From CAZXBB01 sp964638815 (lineage in GTDB: Bacteria; Planctomycetota; Phycisphaerae; Phycisphaerales; SM1A02), in contig CAZXBB010000116.1 in the NCBI GenBank assembly GCA_964638815.1, forward strand, positions 1-17,887: 17,887 bases of DNA, given 5' to 3'. The notes beneath the pieces are model-generated. The model ran no database searches and had not been told where the DNA came from. It saw nothing but the letters and a program-made list of their open reading frames with translations. Below are positions 1-6,718 of the stretch, in pieces. Both the position numbers and the translations under genes were made by a program. Positions within the stretch are counted from its first letter, which is position 1. Each line of letters begins with the position of its first letter.

Positions 1-196
1 TGAACAGCTCAAGGGCAACTGGATGCAGCTCCGCGGCAAGGTCAAGACGCAGTGGGGCCGCCTCACCGACGACGACCTGGACGTGATCGAGGGCAACCGC
101 GAGCAGCTTGAAGGCCGCCTCCTCAAGCGCTACGGCAAGGCGAAGGCGGAGATCCGGAAAGAGGTTGACGAGTTCTGCCGGAAGTGCGAGGGCTGA
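1..196 (+). CDS. CsbD-like stress protein, C-terminal part (5' end outside window)
   Basis: The reading frame is open from base 2 to the TGA at 194-196 and gives 64 residues with no start in view. The peptide begins EQLKGNWMQLRGKVKTQWG and continues TDDDLDVIEGNREQLEGRL, then KEVDEF. This is the signature of the small CsbD family, whose members are usually 60-70 residues, so only a few N-terminal residues are probably missing. CsbD proteins are abundant general-stress proteins with no known enzymatic activity. Two CxxC-spaced cysteines near the end (CRKC) are an extra not typical of the family. The entericidin-like gene follows 38 bases later on the same strand, consistent with one stress-induced transcript. 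The family assignment is firm; the role is family knowledge. Confidence 0.88.
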   Translation, partial: EQLKGNWMQLRGKVKTQWGRLTDDDLDVIEGNREQLEGRLLKRYGKAKAEIRKEVDEFCRKCEG

Positions 197-234
197 TCAG
201 CCCGCCGCTCGCCTGGATGGAAAGGACGTGCTCC

Positions 235-387
235 ATGAAACGCACCCTACGACTGTTGGCAGGACAGTTGGCCCGAACCGTGCTCATCGCCGCGTGCATC
301 GCGCTCGTCGGCGGCTGCAACACGATGGAGGGCGCCGGCGAGGACATCGAGTCCGCCGGGGACGCCATTCAGGACGCGGCCGACTGA
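235..387 (+). CDS. Entericidin-like small lipoprotein
   Basis: 50-residue peptide. The frame opens at 184, but ATG 235 is preferred: it is preceded by GGAAAGGACG and gives a clean lipoprotein signal (MKRTLRLL, then a hydrophobic core ending ALVGGC), with predicted lipidated Cys28. The mature part, MEGAGEDIESAGDAIQDAAD, matches the entericidin EcnA/EcnB pattern of a short amphipathic acidic helix after the lipid cysteine. Entericidins are envelope lipoproteins, described in enterobacteria as a toxin/antidote pair and in many other bacteria as stress-induced envelope proteins of unclear role. A second lipoprotein with a related mature segment follows 28 bases downstream, so this may be a diverged tandem pair. 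The lipoprotein call is strong; the physiological function is not known here. Confidence 0.85.
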   Translation: MKRTLRLLAGQLARTVLIAACIALVGGCNTMEGAGEDIESAGDAIQDAAD

Positions 388-415
388 CCATACTGACCAT
401 GAGGAGTTCACCGTA

Positions 416-619
416 ATGCGCAACCGTACTCTCACTGTCACCGCCGGATTCATGCTCCTCGCGGGCGTCTCAGCGCTCCCGGGGTGCGACGGCGGATCCG
501 ACTCATTCGAACAGGCCGGCGAGGAAATCGACGAAACCATCGAAGAGGCAGGCGACGCCATCGAGGACGCTGCCGATGAGCTGGAAGACGCGACGGACGC
601 CGGCCGGAAAGGCAGTTGA
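416..619 (+). CDS. Acidic entericidin-like lipoprotein
   Basis: 67 residues starting at ATG 416, with GAGGAG at 401-406 as ribosome binding site. The signal peptide is followed by the lipobox ALPGC, with lipidated Cys24. The mature part is strongly acidic (FEQAGEEIDETIEEAGDAIEDAADELEDATDAG) and likely one amphipathic helix. It shares the repeated AGDAI-DAAD segment with the upstream entericidin-like gene, which suggests duplication followed by extension. Its TGA (617-619) lies two bases before the ATG of the next gene (622), so translation of the two is probably coupled. No enzymatic role is expected; it is probably anchored to a membrane facing the periplasm. Confidence 0.8.
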   Translation: MRNRTLTVTAGFMLLAGVSALPGCDGGSDSFEQAGEEIDETIEEAGDAIEDAADELEDATDAGRKGS

Positions 620-621
620 CC

Positions 622-798
622 ATGCTTGGCTGGGCCATCATCTTCCTGATCGTCGCGCTGCTCGCGGGCGCCTTCGGCTTCTTCGGGCTCGCCGGACTGG
701 CGGCGACCATCGCCAAGATCCTCTTCTTCGTATTTATCGTGCTGTTCGCCCTCAGCCTGATCTCCCGCGCCCTGCGCGGGCAGGCGCCGCCGGTGTAG
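622..798 (+). CDS. DUF1328/YtjA-family small membrane protein
   Basis: 58 residues with two hydrophobic segments (about 3-24 and 30-51): MLGWAIIFLIVALLAGAFGF, then IAKILFFVFIVLFALSLI. This matches the DUF1328 (YtjA) family, whose members are 50-60 residues and begin ML.WA.IFL. The in-frame TTG at 616 was rejected because ATG 622 reproduces the family N-terminus. The function of the family is unknown, but it often sits with CsbD, entericidin or other envelope-stress genes, as here. It follows the lipoprotein stop by two bases and is the last gene before the terminator at 885-917, so it closes the cluster. Confidence 0.88.
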   Translation: MLGWAIIFLIVALLAGAFGFFGLAGLAATIAKILFFVFIVLFALSLISRALRGQAPPV

Positions 799-818
799 CA
801 CGATCGGGGCCCGCGTCC

Positions 819-860
819 GGGGGTGTCCGGGGGCGTCCGGGGGCGTCCGGGGGGCTGGGG
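819..860 (+). repeat. G-run tandem array (10-bp unit), G-quadruplex pattern
   Basis: Runs of five or six G at 819-823, 829-833, 839-843 and 849-854, separated by five-base spacers TGTCC/CGTCC, with a further GGGG at 857-860. The arrangement satisfies the G3+N1-7 quadruplex pattern on the plus strand. It would lie in the 3' untranslated part of the preceding transcript, just before the terminator. Quadruplex formation is inference. Confidence 0.75.
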
Positions 861-884
861 AGATCCGGGGCCCGCACGGAATCC

Positions 885-917
885 GCGCCCCGCCCTGTCA
901 GGGCGGGGCGCTTTCTT
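885..917 (+). terminator. Intrinsic terminator of the csbD/entericidin/DUF1328 cluster
   Basis: A perfect 11-bp GC stem (885-895 with 901-911) around the 5-base loop TGTCA is followed by TTTCTTT on the plus strand. It lies 87 bases after the DUF1328 stop and before the MgtC-family gene, which separates the two transcription units. Confidence 0.9.
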
Positions 918-987
918 TATTCTTCCCGGGACGCATTCGCCGCCCCCCGCCCCCGGCGTCGTGACAGTTCCTTCGAAAGGGCGTGTC

Positions 988-1467
988 GTGTTCGACTCGA
1001 TCGATCTGTCCACGTCGTTCTGGGAGTCGGCCGCCCGACTGCTCCTCGCCGTCGCGTGCGGGGCGGTGATCGGTTGGGACCGCGAAGCGAGGAACCGCGA
1101 CGCCGGGCTCCGAACGTACATGATGGTGGCGCTCGGCGCGGCCGGGTTCACGCTCGTGGCCATCGAGGTCTTCGAGGCGATCGCCGCAAGGGACACGAAC
1201 GCATCGGGCGACGCCGTCCGGATCATCGCCGCGATCGTGGGGGGCGTGGGCTTCCTCGGCGCCGGCGTGATCATGCAGTCCGGGGGCAAGGTCCGCGGTC
1301 TCACGACGGCGGCGGGAATCTGGGTCATCGCCGCGGCCGGCGTGTCGGCGGGCGCCGGCTACTACTCCAACGCCGTGCTCGTCACCGCCCTGGCCTTCGT
1401 GACGCTTGTCGTCCTCCGGCGATTCGAGACCGCCGTGATCGACCCGAGCGGCGAGCCGGAGCGGTGA
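988..1467 (+). CDS. MgtC/SapB-family integral membrane protein
   Basis: 159 residues from GTG 988, chosen because GAAAGGG (975-981) sits 6 bases upstream; GTG 961 is a possible longer start. Signatures of the MgtC/SapB N-terminal membrane domain are clear: GAVIGWDREARNRDAGLRTY (about 25-44), VGGVGFLGAGVIMQ (84-97) and VRGLTTAAGIWVIAAAGVSAG (102-122). About four hydrophobic segments are present, including one at 131-144. MgtC-type proteins are inner-membrane proteins linked to survival at low magnesium and, in pathogens, to F1Fo ATPase regulation. This one lacks the C-terminal ACT-like soluble domain of full MgtC and belongs to the shorter SapB-like group. It stands alone between a terminator and a repeat-filled spacer. 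Its regulation cannot be read from the sequence. Confidence 0.9.
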   Translation: MFDSIDLSTSFWESAARLLLAVACGAVIGWDREARNRDAGLRTYMMVALGAAGFTLVAIEVFEAIAARDTNASGDAVRIIAAIVGGVGFLGAGVIMQSGGKVRGLTTAAGIWVIAAAGVSAGAGYYSNAVLVTALAFVTLVVLRRFETAVIDPSGEPER

Positions 1468-1513
1468 GCGCAGCGATCCTGCGGAATCCCGTCGAGGGCC
1501 CGGCCCGCCACGC

Positions 1514-1595
1514 GCAAGGGCGACCACCCGCCAGGCGACGACCCGCGGGGGCGACCACCCGCAAGGTGACGACCCGCAAGGTAACGACCCGGGGG
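1514..1595 (+). repeat. Tandem array, five units of 15-16 bp
   Basis: Units begin at about 1514, 1530, 1545, 1561 and 1576, with consensus GCAAGGNGACGACCC and related forms such as GCGGGGGCGACCACCC. The array fills much of the 186-base gap between the MgtC-family gene and the propeller gene. Units differ by single substitutions and one-base length changes, as expected from slippage. No coding role is seen. Confidence 0.8.
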
Positions 1596-1653
1596 CGACA
1601 TCTGCGTGCGGCGCGTCGGACGCCCGGGCGTCGCCTCAAGACCAGGAGGCTCC

Positions 1654-3732
1654 ATGGAATCCCCGAAGCTGTTCCGCGCTGCTGCCGTCGCCGCCTTGCT
1701 CTTTCTCTGTGCGCCCGCAGACGCGGCCACGTGGAACCAGACCGGCGGCCCTGAGGGCGGAAGCGTCACCTCGCTCGCCCACGGCGGTGGACGGTTCTAC
1801 GCCGCGGTCGCGGGCGTTCATCGCTCGGACGACGGGGCGGCCTGGACCCGCACGGGCGTCGGTCTGCCGGACGACGCCGTCGTGACCTCGGTCGCGGCGC
1901 GGGACGGCGACGTCATCGCCGCGGCCGGTCACACGGTCTACGCGTCCGGCGACGGCGGGGCGACGTGGAGCGAGATTGAGACCGGCCTGCCCGCGACGGG
2001 CACCATCAGCGCGTACGCATTCGACGGAGTGTTCCTGCTGCTGCACGACGCGGGCGGGGTCCAGCGACTGCGTCTGGGTGACGCGAACGACTGGGCCGAG
2101 CGCACGTTGCCGGCGTCCTCGGGCAACGCGATCCTCGTGGACGGCGCGCACCTGCTCGCGACCGTCAACAGTGTCGAGTTGTTCCACTCCGACGACGGGG
2201 CCGCGACGTGGACCCCGGTCGGCGACGACCTCCCGGCCGATTTCCTCACGCTGCTGGCCCGCACCGACGAGGCCGTGATCGCGGGCGGGCTGTTCGCGCA
2301 GACTCTCTACCGCTCGACCGACCATGGCGTGACCTGGACCGAGGTCGCCACGGGCATCGTCAACACCTTCGATCGCGTGGGTGTCGCGTCGGACGCGACG
2401 GTCATCGTCGCCGGCGGCTCGGGACCGGAGCCGTCGCTCCTGCGCTCGCTCGACCACGGCGCGACGTGGACGCCGCTCGACGCGACGGGGCTTCCGTCGT
2501 TCCTGGCGACGCCCCGCGCCGCCGCCGCGGGCGGGGGCCGATTCGTCCTCGGGTTCGGCCACGGCGCGTGGCGATCGACCGACGACGGCGCGTCCTGGCA
2601 GGCGGCGAACGGCGGCATCGTCGGCACGACGGTGTCGGCACTTGGCGCCGCGGGCTCGACGATCTTCGCCACGTCGCCCTTCGGTCCGCCCAACGCGCGC
2701 TCCGCGGACGGCGGCGTGACGTGGACCGAGATGACGCCCGCACTGCCCGGCGTGTACGTCACGGCATTCGACGCGGACGGTCCGCTCGACGTGATCGCCG
2801 GTTCGCGTGACGAAGGCGCCTACCGGACGCTCGACGCCGGCGTGACCTGGGACCCCGTGCTGACGGGGCTGCCGACGTACGGCTCGACCAGCGGTCTGCG
2901 CTACCAGCCGCTCAACGGCTTTGCGACGCTCGACGACGTCCTCTTCGTCGCCACCGGGGGCGGCCCCCACTTCGTCGCGGGCGATCCTCACTGCGGCTGC
3001 TCGTCGGTTCCGTCGGGCGACGGCGTCTACCGGTCCGCGAATCGCGGCGCGACCTGGCAACGCGCGTCGAACGGGCTGCCGATCAACTTCGTCTATCTCG
3101 GCGAGCCGATCCTGCGGCCGGTGCTCGACGTCATCGCCACCGACGACGCGGTGCTCGCGACGACCGCCGCGCACGGGGTGTACCGGACGACCAGTCTCGG
3201 CGCGAGCTGGTCACGCGCGACGGGGGCACCGGGGGGCCGCGCCTTCGCGACACTCGGTGGCGACCAGTATCTGCTCGGCACGGACGCACGGATCTTCCGC
3301 TCGACGGATGGTGGCCTCACCTGGGCCGACCTCGACGCCGACCTGCCGCCGGAGGACTTCGGAACGCTCATCGCCGACGGCCGCGCGCTCTACGCATCCG
3401 GCGCCGGTTTCGTGAGCGTGACGAACGGCGTGTATCGCTCGCCCGACGGCGCGCACTGGTCGCCGCACGGCGTAGGGCTCGACGCGACGCCGGTCGTGTC
3501 GCTCCTCGACGCCGGCGGGACGATCTTCGCCGGAACCGTGTCGCGCGGAGTCTGGATGCTCGAACCCTTCGACCTCGACGGCGACGGCGTCATCGGCTTC
3601 TCCGATCTCCTCGTCGTGCTCGGCGCGTGGGGCGAGTGCCCGCCGCCGCCCGCGCCGTGCCCCGCCGATCTCGACGACGACGGAAGCGTGGGATTCGGCG
3701 ACATCGTGCTGCTGCTGGCGAACTGGGGTTAG
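1654..3732 (+). CDS. Secreted BNR/Asp-box beta-propeller protein with dockerin-like C-terminus
   Basis: 692 residues from ATG 1654; AGGAGG at 1644-1649 decides this start over the longer frame from 1606. Residues 1-25 form a Sec signal peptide ending APADAA. The body carries about twelve Asp-box motifs of the S-x-D-x-G-x-(S/T)-W type, for example SDDGAAW, SGDGGATW, STDHGVTW, SLDHGATW, STDDGASW, SADGGVTW and STDGGLTW, as in sialidase-, sortilin- and photosynthesis-factor-like propellers. No sialidase catalytic arginine triad is evident, so it is not called an enzyme. Residues 637-692 hold two calcium-binding, dockerin-like repeats, DLDGDGVIGFSDLLVVLGAWG and DLDDDGSVGFGDIVLLLANWG, joined by a Cys/Pro linker. 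The same kind of tail occurs on two other proteins in this window. Probably exported and surface-associated; the ligand is unknown. Confidence 0.88.
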   Translation: MESPKLFRAAAVAALLFLCAPADAATWNQTGGPEGGSVTSLAHGGGRFYAAVAGVHRSDDGAAWTRTGVGLPDDAVVTSVAARDGDVIAAAGHTVYASGDGGATWSEIETGLPATGTISAYAFDGVFLLLHDAGGVQRLRLGDANDWAERTLPASSGNAILVDGAHLLATVNSVELFHSDDGAATWTPVGDDLPADFLTLLARTDEAVIAGGLFAQTLYRSTDHGVTWTEVATGIVNTFDRVGVASDATVIVAGGSGPEPSLLRSLDHGATWTPLDATGLPSFLATPRAAAAGGGRFVLGFGHGAWRSTDDGASWQAANGGIVGTTVSALGAAGSTIFATSPFGPPNARSADGGVTWTEMTPALPGVYVTAFDADGPLDVIAGSRDEGAYRTLDAGVTWDPVLTGLPTYGSTSGLRYQPLNGFATLDDVLFVATGGGPHFVAGDPHCGCSSVPSGDGVYRSANRGATWQRASNGLPINFVYLGEPILRPVLDVIATDDAVLATTAAHGVYRTTSLGASWSRATGAPGGRAFATLGGDQYLLGTDARIFRSTDGGLTWADLDADLPPEDFGTLIADGRALYASGAGFVSVTNGVYRSPDGAHWSPHGVGLDATPVVSLLDAGGTIFAGTVSRGVWMLEPFDLDGDGVIGFSDLLVVLGAWGECPPPPAPCPADLDDDGSVGFGDIVLLLANWG

Positions 3733-3751
3733 CGATCGGCCCCGACCCAGG

Positions 3752-3828
3752 CTGGCCCCCGGACTGACCCCCGGACTGGCCCCCGGACTGACCCCGGACT
3801 GGCCCCGGACTGGCCCCGGACTGGCCCC
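3752..3828 (-). repeat. 11/12-bp tandem array with C-run/G-run phasing (G-quadruplex pattern on minus strand)
   Basis: Units of GGACTGRCCCC(C) fill this stretch. Runs of four C at 3781-3784, 3792-3795, 3803-3806, 3814-3817 and 3825-3828 have an exact 11-base period with 7-base spacers. On the minus strand this is five G4 runs with 7-base loops, a canonical quadruplex pattern. The array lies between the convergent propeller and RRM genes, just beyond the RRM terminator. Confidence 0.8.
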
Positions 3829-3829
3829 G

Positions 3830-3867
3830 AAAACAAGAAAGACGCCGAGGCACGGGGCCTCGGCGTC
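3830..3867 (-). terminator. Intrinsic terminator of the RRM-protein gene
   Basis: A perfect 10-bp stem (3841-3850 with 3858-3867) with a 7-base loop. Read on the minus strand the stem is followed by TTTCTTGTTTT (3840 down to 3830), a good U-tract. In the plus direction only a weak T stretch follows, so it serves mainly the minus-strand gene at 3960-4262. Confidence 0.85.
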
Positions 3868-3900
3868 TCGCGTTTCAGTGCTGACCTTTCAGGCCTGAGC

Positions 3901-3952
3901 GTTCAGGCTGACCTATCAGGCTGATCTATCAGGCTGACCTATCAGGCTGATC
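3901..3952. repeat. 13-bp tandem array, four units
   Basis: Units of TATCAGGCTGATC/TATCAGGCTGACC repeat with a 13-base period (TATCAGG at 3914, 3927 and 3940), preceded by the diverged unit GTTCAGGCTGACC at 3901. The array lies in the 3' untranslated region of the RRM-protein gene, between its stop and terminator. Confidence 0.8.
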
Positions 3953-3959
3953 CGGCGGC

Positions 3960-4262
3960 TTACCAGCCGCCGCGGCGACCGCCACCGCCACCGCCGCCAC
4001 CGCCACCACCACCGCTGCCGGTCTTGGCGCGGGCTTCGTTCACGTTGAGGGAGCGTCCGTCAAGGTCCTTCCCGTTGAGTCCGTCGATTGCGGCGCGGGC
4101 CGCGTTGTCATCGGACATGGTCACGAACGCGAAGCCGCGCGGGCGGCCGGTCTCGCGATCGGTGATGACGGCGACCTCCTCGACGTCCCCGAACTCGGAG
4201 AACGCGTTGCGGAGGGTCTCCTCGGTCGAGTCAAAGCTGATGTTGCCAACGTACAGTTTCAT
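3960..4262 (-). CDS. Glycine-rich RRM RNA-binding protein
   Basis: 100 residues. One complete RNA recognition motif: RNP2 is LYVGNI (3-8), RNP1 is RGFAFVTM (42-49) and the second helix is DDNAARAAIDGLNG. It is followed by a low-complexity tail with a run of twelve glycines and a basic end, RRGGW. This is the bacterial RRM family seen in cyanobacteria (Rbp proteins), Bacteroidetes and Planctomycetes, which bind single-stranded RNA and are often cold- or stress-regulated. The aromatic positions of RNP1 and RNP2 needed for RNA stacking (Y4, F44, F46) are present. The start is ATG at 4262 with GAGG about 8 bases upstream. A clear terminator lies downstream. A 498-base leader region with several short arrays precedes it, so post-transcriptional autoregulation is possible but unproven. 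Confidence 0.93.
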   Translation of the reverse strand: MKLYVGNISFDSTEETLRNAFSEFGDVEEVAVITDRETGRPRGFAFVTMSDDNAARAAIDGLNGKDLDGRSLNVNEARAKTGSGGGGGGGGGGGGRRGGW

Positions 4263-4306
4263 CGATACTGCCTCTCAAGAGCTTGGGTGATGACATTGCA
4301 GGGCTC

Positions 4307-4342
4307 GGAGGCAGGCTCGGAGAGATGCTCGGAGAGATGCTC
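4307..4342. repeat. 12-bp tandem array, three units
   Basis: GGAGGCAGGCTC (4307-4318) followed by two identical copies of GGAGAGATGCTC (4319-4330 and 4331-4342). It lies 45-80 bases upstream of the RRM-protein start codon, so within its probable 5' leader. Confidence 0.8.
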
Positions 4343-4409
4343 GGTCGTCACTCGGTTTGTCGCGGTCCTCAGGAGACGCACCCGCGTCGCCTTCAACCGC
4401 ACGGTTCCA

Positions 4410-4473
4410 TTGTAGTTCGTTGTATCCGTTGTATTCCGGATTGTGTCCGGATTGCCTTCCGGATTGTATTCCG
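4410..4473. repeat. AT-richer 11-12-bp tandem array
   Basis: Units at 4429-4440, 4441-4451, 4452-4463 and 4464-4473 share TTG...TTCCGGA; two shorter diverged units precede them from 4410. The base composition is clearly lower in GC than the surroundings, which together with the minus-strand TACAAT-like hexamers suggests a promoter-bearing stretch. Confidence 0.7.
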
Positions 4474-4554
4474 CCCCCCGGGTTCGCTCTCCTCCCGCCC
4501 GAAACGCCGACGACCTCGGTCCTGCCGCCCACGGGAGTGAGAAGTCCATCTGGC

Positions 4555-4632
4555 CCCGACCGCATCTGGCCCCCATCTGGCCCGACGCCATCTGGTCCGA
4601 TCCCATCAGGCCCGACCCATCTGGCCCCGACC
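4555..4632. repeat. Degenerate CATCTGGCCCCGAC array
   Basis: Six or more copies of CATCTGGCCC or close variants (one reads CATCAGGCCC, one CATCTGGTCC), with spacing of about 11-17 bases. It shares the CTGGCCCC core with the array at 3752-3828 on the other side of the RRM-protein gene. Confidence 0.7.
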
Positions 4633-4727
4633 CCAAATCCGGCCCGAAACGACACTTACGCGTGTCCTTCGGACGCAAGGATGCGGGAGTGTAGCGACCG
4701 TGCCGCATGACGTCAAAGGGGGTCGTC

Positions 4728-4755
4728 CGGCGATGACGCCCCGGGGCGTCCGCCG
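4728..4755 (-). terminator. Possible terminator hairpin of ppk2 (no U-tract)
   Basis: A perfect palindrome of 16 bases (4735-4750, GACGCCCC/GGGGCGTC) is extended by CGGCG (4728-4732) and CGCCG (4751-4755) with a 2-base bulge. It lies just after the ppk2 stop at 4761. No T-tract follows on the minus strand, so it may stabilise the 3' end rather than terminate. Confidence 0.4.
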
Positions 4756-4760
4756 GGGGG

Positions 4761-5675
4761 TCAGACGAACACCTTCGCGGCCGGTGCCGAGATCCACGGA
4801 TCCGGGCGTCCGACGACCTCCGGATCCTTGCCCGCATAGTCCATCCGGTGCAGCACCCACCGCATCGTCTCGAGCCGGCCGCGGAGCTTGTCGTCCGCCT
4901 TCACCAGCGTCCACGGCGCCTCCGGCGTGTCGGTGAGACGCATCGTCTCCTCCTTCGCCTCCGTGTACGCGTCCCAGCGTGAGTGGGCCTCGATGTCGAT
5001 GGGGCTGAGCTTCCACTGCTTGAGCGGATTGCGACGCCGATCTTCGAACCGGACCGCCTGCTCGGCCTTGCTGATCGACAGGTAGAACTTGAAGAGCACG
5101 ATCCCGTCGGCCGTGATCATCTGCTCGAACAGGGGCGCCTGCCGCACGAACTCCCAGTACTGCTCCCTGGTGCAGAAGCCCATCACGCGTTCGACCCCCG
5201 CGCGGTTGTACCAGGAGCGATCGAAGAAGACGATCTGGCCGGCGCCGGGCAGGTGATCCGCGTACCGCTGGAAGTACCACTGCCCGCGCTCCTGCTCGCT
5301 GGGCTTGTCGAGCGCGATGACGGTCGCCCCGCGCGGATTCAGGTACTCCATGAACCGCTTGATCGTGCTCCCCTTCCCGGCGGCGTCCCGCCCCTCCATG
5401 AGGATGAGGAGCTTGCCGCCGGTCTCCTTGAGCCAGTTCTGGAGCTTCACCAGCTCGACCTGAAGGCCGTACTTCGCGCGGTAGTACGTCGTCATGTCCA
5501 TGCGCGTCGGGTAGGGGTACTTCGACGAGCGAAAGTACGCGCGCAGCGTCTCATCGTCGGGCGACAGGCCCGGGGGCTCGACGTAATGGTGGATCTCGCG
5601 TCGCTGCTCCTTGAACTCAACGAGATCGAACGCGTCGGCGGCGTAGTCGTCGAACTGGGTGGGGACGGTCGTCAT
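4761..5675 (-). CDS. ppk2: Polyphosphate kinase 2 (single-domain PPK2)
   Basis: 304 residues from ATG 5675; the frame runs on to 5882, but the extra N-terminus has no family character. Walker A is EGRDAAGKGSTIKR (94-107), the lid/substrate segment is KPSEQERGQWYFQRY, and the Walker B-like segment is FFDRSWYNRAGVERVMGF (150-167), followed by FKFYLSISKAEQ and KQWKLSPID.EAHSRWDAYT. This is very close to the Pseudomonas aeruginosa-type PPK2 family. Such enzymes reversibly transfer phosphate between polyphosphate and nucleoside diphosphates, usually making ATP or GTP from polyphosphate. All catalytic motifs are intact. A two-domain PPK2 homologue lies on the same strand upstream, separated by a gene on the opposite strand, so the two are not one operon. 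Cytosolic. Confidence 0.95.
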   Translation of the reverse strand: MTTVPTQFDDYAADAFDLVEFKEQRREIHHYVEPPGLSPDDETLRAYFRSSKYPYPTRMDMTTYYRAKYGLQVELVKLQNWLKETGGKLLILMEGRDAAGKGSTIKRFMEYLNPRGATVIALDKPSEQERGQWYFQRYADHLPGAGQIVFFDRSWYNRAGVERVMGFCTREQYWEFVRQAPLFEQMITADGIVLFKFYLSISKAEQAVRFEDRRRNPLKQWKLSPIDIEAHSRWDAYTEAKEETMRLTDTPEAPWTLVKADDKLRGRLETMRWVLHRMDYAGKDPEVVGRPDPWISAPAAKVFV

Positions 5676-5842
5676 CGCGGCGTCGCGGGAGGATAGCACA
5701 GGGACGGACGTTCGGGCCCATGCGCGATGGGGGCCGTGCGCGATGGGGGTGTAACACGTGGTGCGCGGCGCTCGCGAGGACACGCTGCCGACGCCGTAGC
5801 AGCCCGCCGGCCCGCCCGTAGACGCGGCGGGCAAAGGCGGCG

Positions 5843-6538
5843 ATGATCCCCGCTCCCCAGCCGGCTGGCGCAAGGAGCTCACGCATTCCCGAGAACCGAA
5901 GGACCCGACCGTCGCGACGCGCGGACACCTTCCGACTGCTGCGCGAGTACGTGAGGACGCCGCGCTCTGTCGGCGCCGTCGCCCCGTGCTCGCCGGCGCT
6001 CGCTCGCGAGATGGTGCGGCCGATCGACTGGACCGGCGTGCGCACGGTCGTGGAGCTGGGCGCAGGCACCGGGGCGATCACCTCGCTGGTGACGTCGTCC
6101 GCGTCCGCGGACTGCCGCATCGTCCTGATCGAGCGCAACCCGCGGCTCGTGAACCTCCTCCGGTATCGTCATCCCGCCGCGGACGTCGTGCACGGCGATG
6201 CGCAGCACGCCCTCGAGCACTGCCGCCGACTCGGCGTGAACCGCGCCGACGTGATCCTCGCCGGGCTGCCGTGGGCGTCGCTGGGGACGGCAACGCAATG
6301 GCGGTGCCTGCGGACGATCCGATTGCTGCTCGCTGACGACGGCTCGTTCGCGACCTACGCCCAGGTGCAGGCGCTGGCTCTGCCGGCGGCGCGCCGGTTC
6401 GCACGCAGGCTCCACGAGGAGTTCGCGCACGTCGCAGCGAGCCGCGTCGTGTGGCGAAGCATGCCGCCGTCGCTGGTCTACCACTGCCGCGGCGTCGTCC
6501 GGACGCCCGGTCGGGCCGGCGCCGGATCCGTCGGCTGA
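5843..6538 (+). CDS. SAM-dependent methyltransferase, PmtA/phospholipid N-methyltransferase-like
   Basis: 231 residues, ATG 5843 with AAAGGCGG just upstream. The N-terminal segment FRLLREYVRTPRSVGAVAPC (30-49) is the entry motif of the COG3963 phospholipid N-methyltransferase-like family. It is followed by SAM motif I VELGAGTGAIT (70-80), an acidic residue after strand 2 (E97 in LIERNP) and a motif IV-like AGLPWASL (140-147), the counterpart of NLPY in RsmA-type enzymes. Family members methylate phosphatidylethanolamine or remain uncharacterised; substrate cannot be decided here. The gene is divergent from ppk2 (167 bases between starts) and convergent with the two-domain PPK2 gene (180 bases between stops). 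The extended basic N-terminus (residues 1-28) may be an overlong start. Confidence 0.82.
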   Translation: MIPAPQPAGARSSRIPENRRTRPSRRADTFRLLREYVRTPRSVGAVAPCSPALAREMVRPIDWTGVRTVVELGAGTGAITSLVTSSASADCRIVLIERNPRLVNLLRYRHPAADVVHGDAQHALEHCRRLGVNRADVILAGLPWASLGTATQWRCLRTIRLLLADDGSFATYAQVQALALPAARRFARRLHEEFAHVAASRVVWRSMPPSLVYHCRGVVRTPGRAGAGSVG

Positions 6539-6718
6539 GCGGGTCGAGCGCGCGCTTCGATCGCGCCATCGCGCCTCTTCGACGTCGGGCGGGCGGCGAC
6601 GGCGACCGATCGCACGACGCCCGCCGCGCGTCGGCCGGGACCGGCGGGCGGGCGCCCTCGCGCAACACCAGTGTGAGCCAGTGCAGCCCGACCTCTTCAA
6701 AGAGCGTCCCCCAGCCGC

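Larger units (their letters stand above)
4263..4760. other. Intergenic region with three different short tandem arrays
   Basis: No gene is supported in these 498 bases between ppk2 and the RRM-protein gene, both on the minus strand. It contains (i) three 12-bp units GGAGAGATGCTC or diverged forms at 4307-4342; (ii) an AT-richer array at 4410-4473 with units TTGTATTCCGGA of 11-12 bp, which on the minus strand repeats TACAA and ends near TACAAT, a possible -10 element without a clear -35; and (iii) CATCTGGCCCCGAC-like units at 4555-4632. These probably form the promoter and long leader of the RRM-protein gene. The open frames crossing them have no family-like content. Confidence 0.6.

Noticed and set aside
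3752..4640. Tandem arrays considered as a CRISPR
   Set aside because: Units are 11-14 bases with no 25-35-base spacers of unique sequence and no cas genes nearby.
6618..6650. CGCCCGCC...GGCGGGCG hairpin between the methyltransferase and the two-domain PPK2
   Set aside because: An 8-bp stem with a 17-base loop and no T-tract in a GC-rich spacer is expected by chance.
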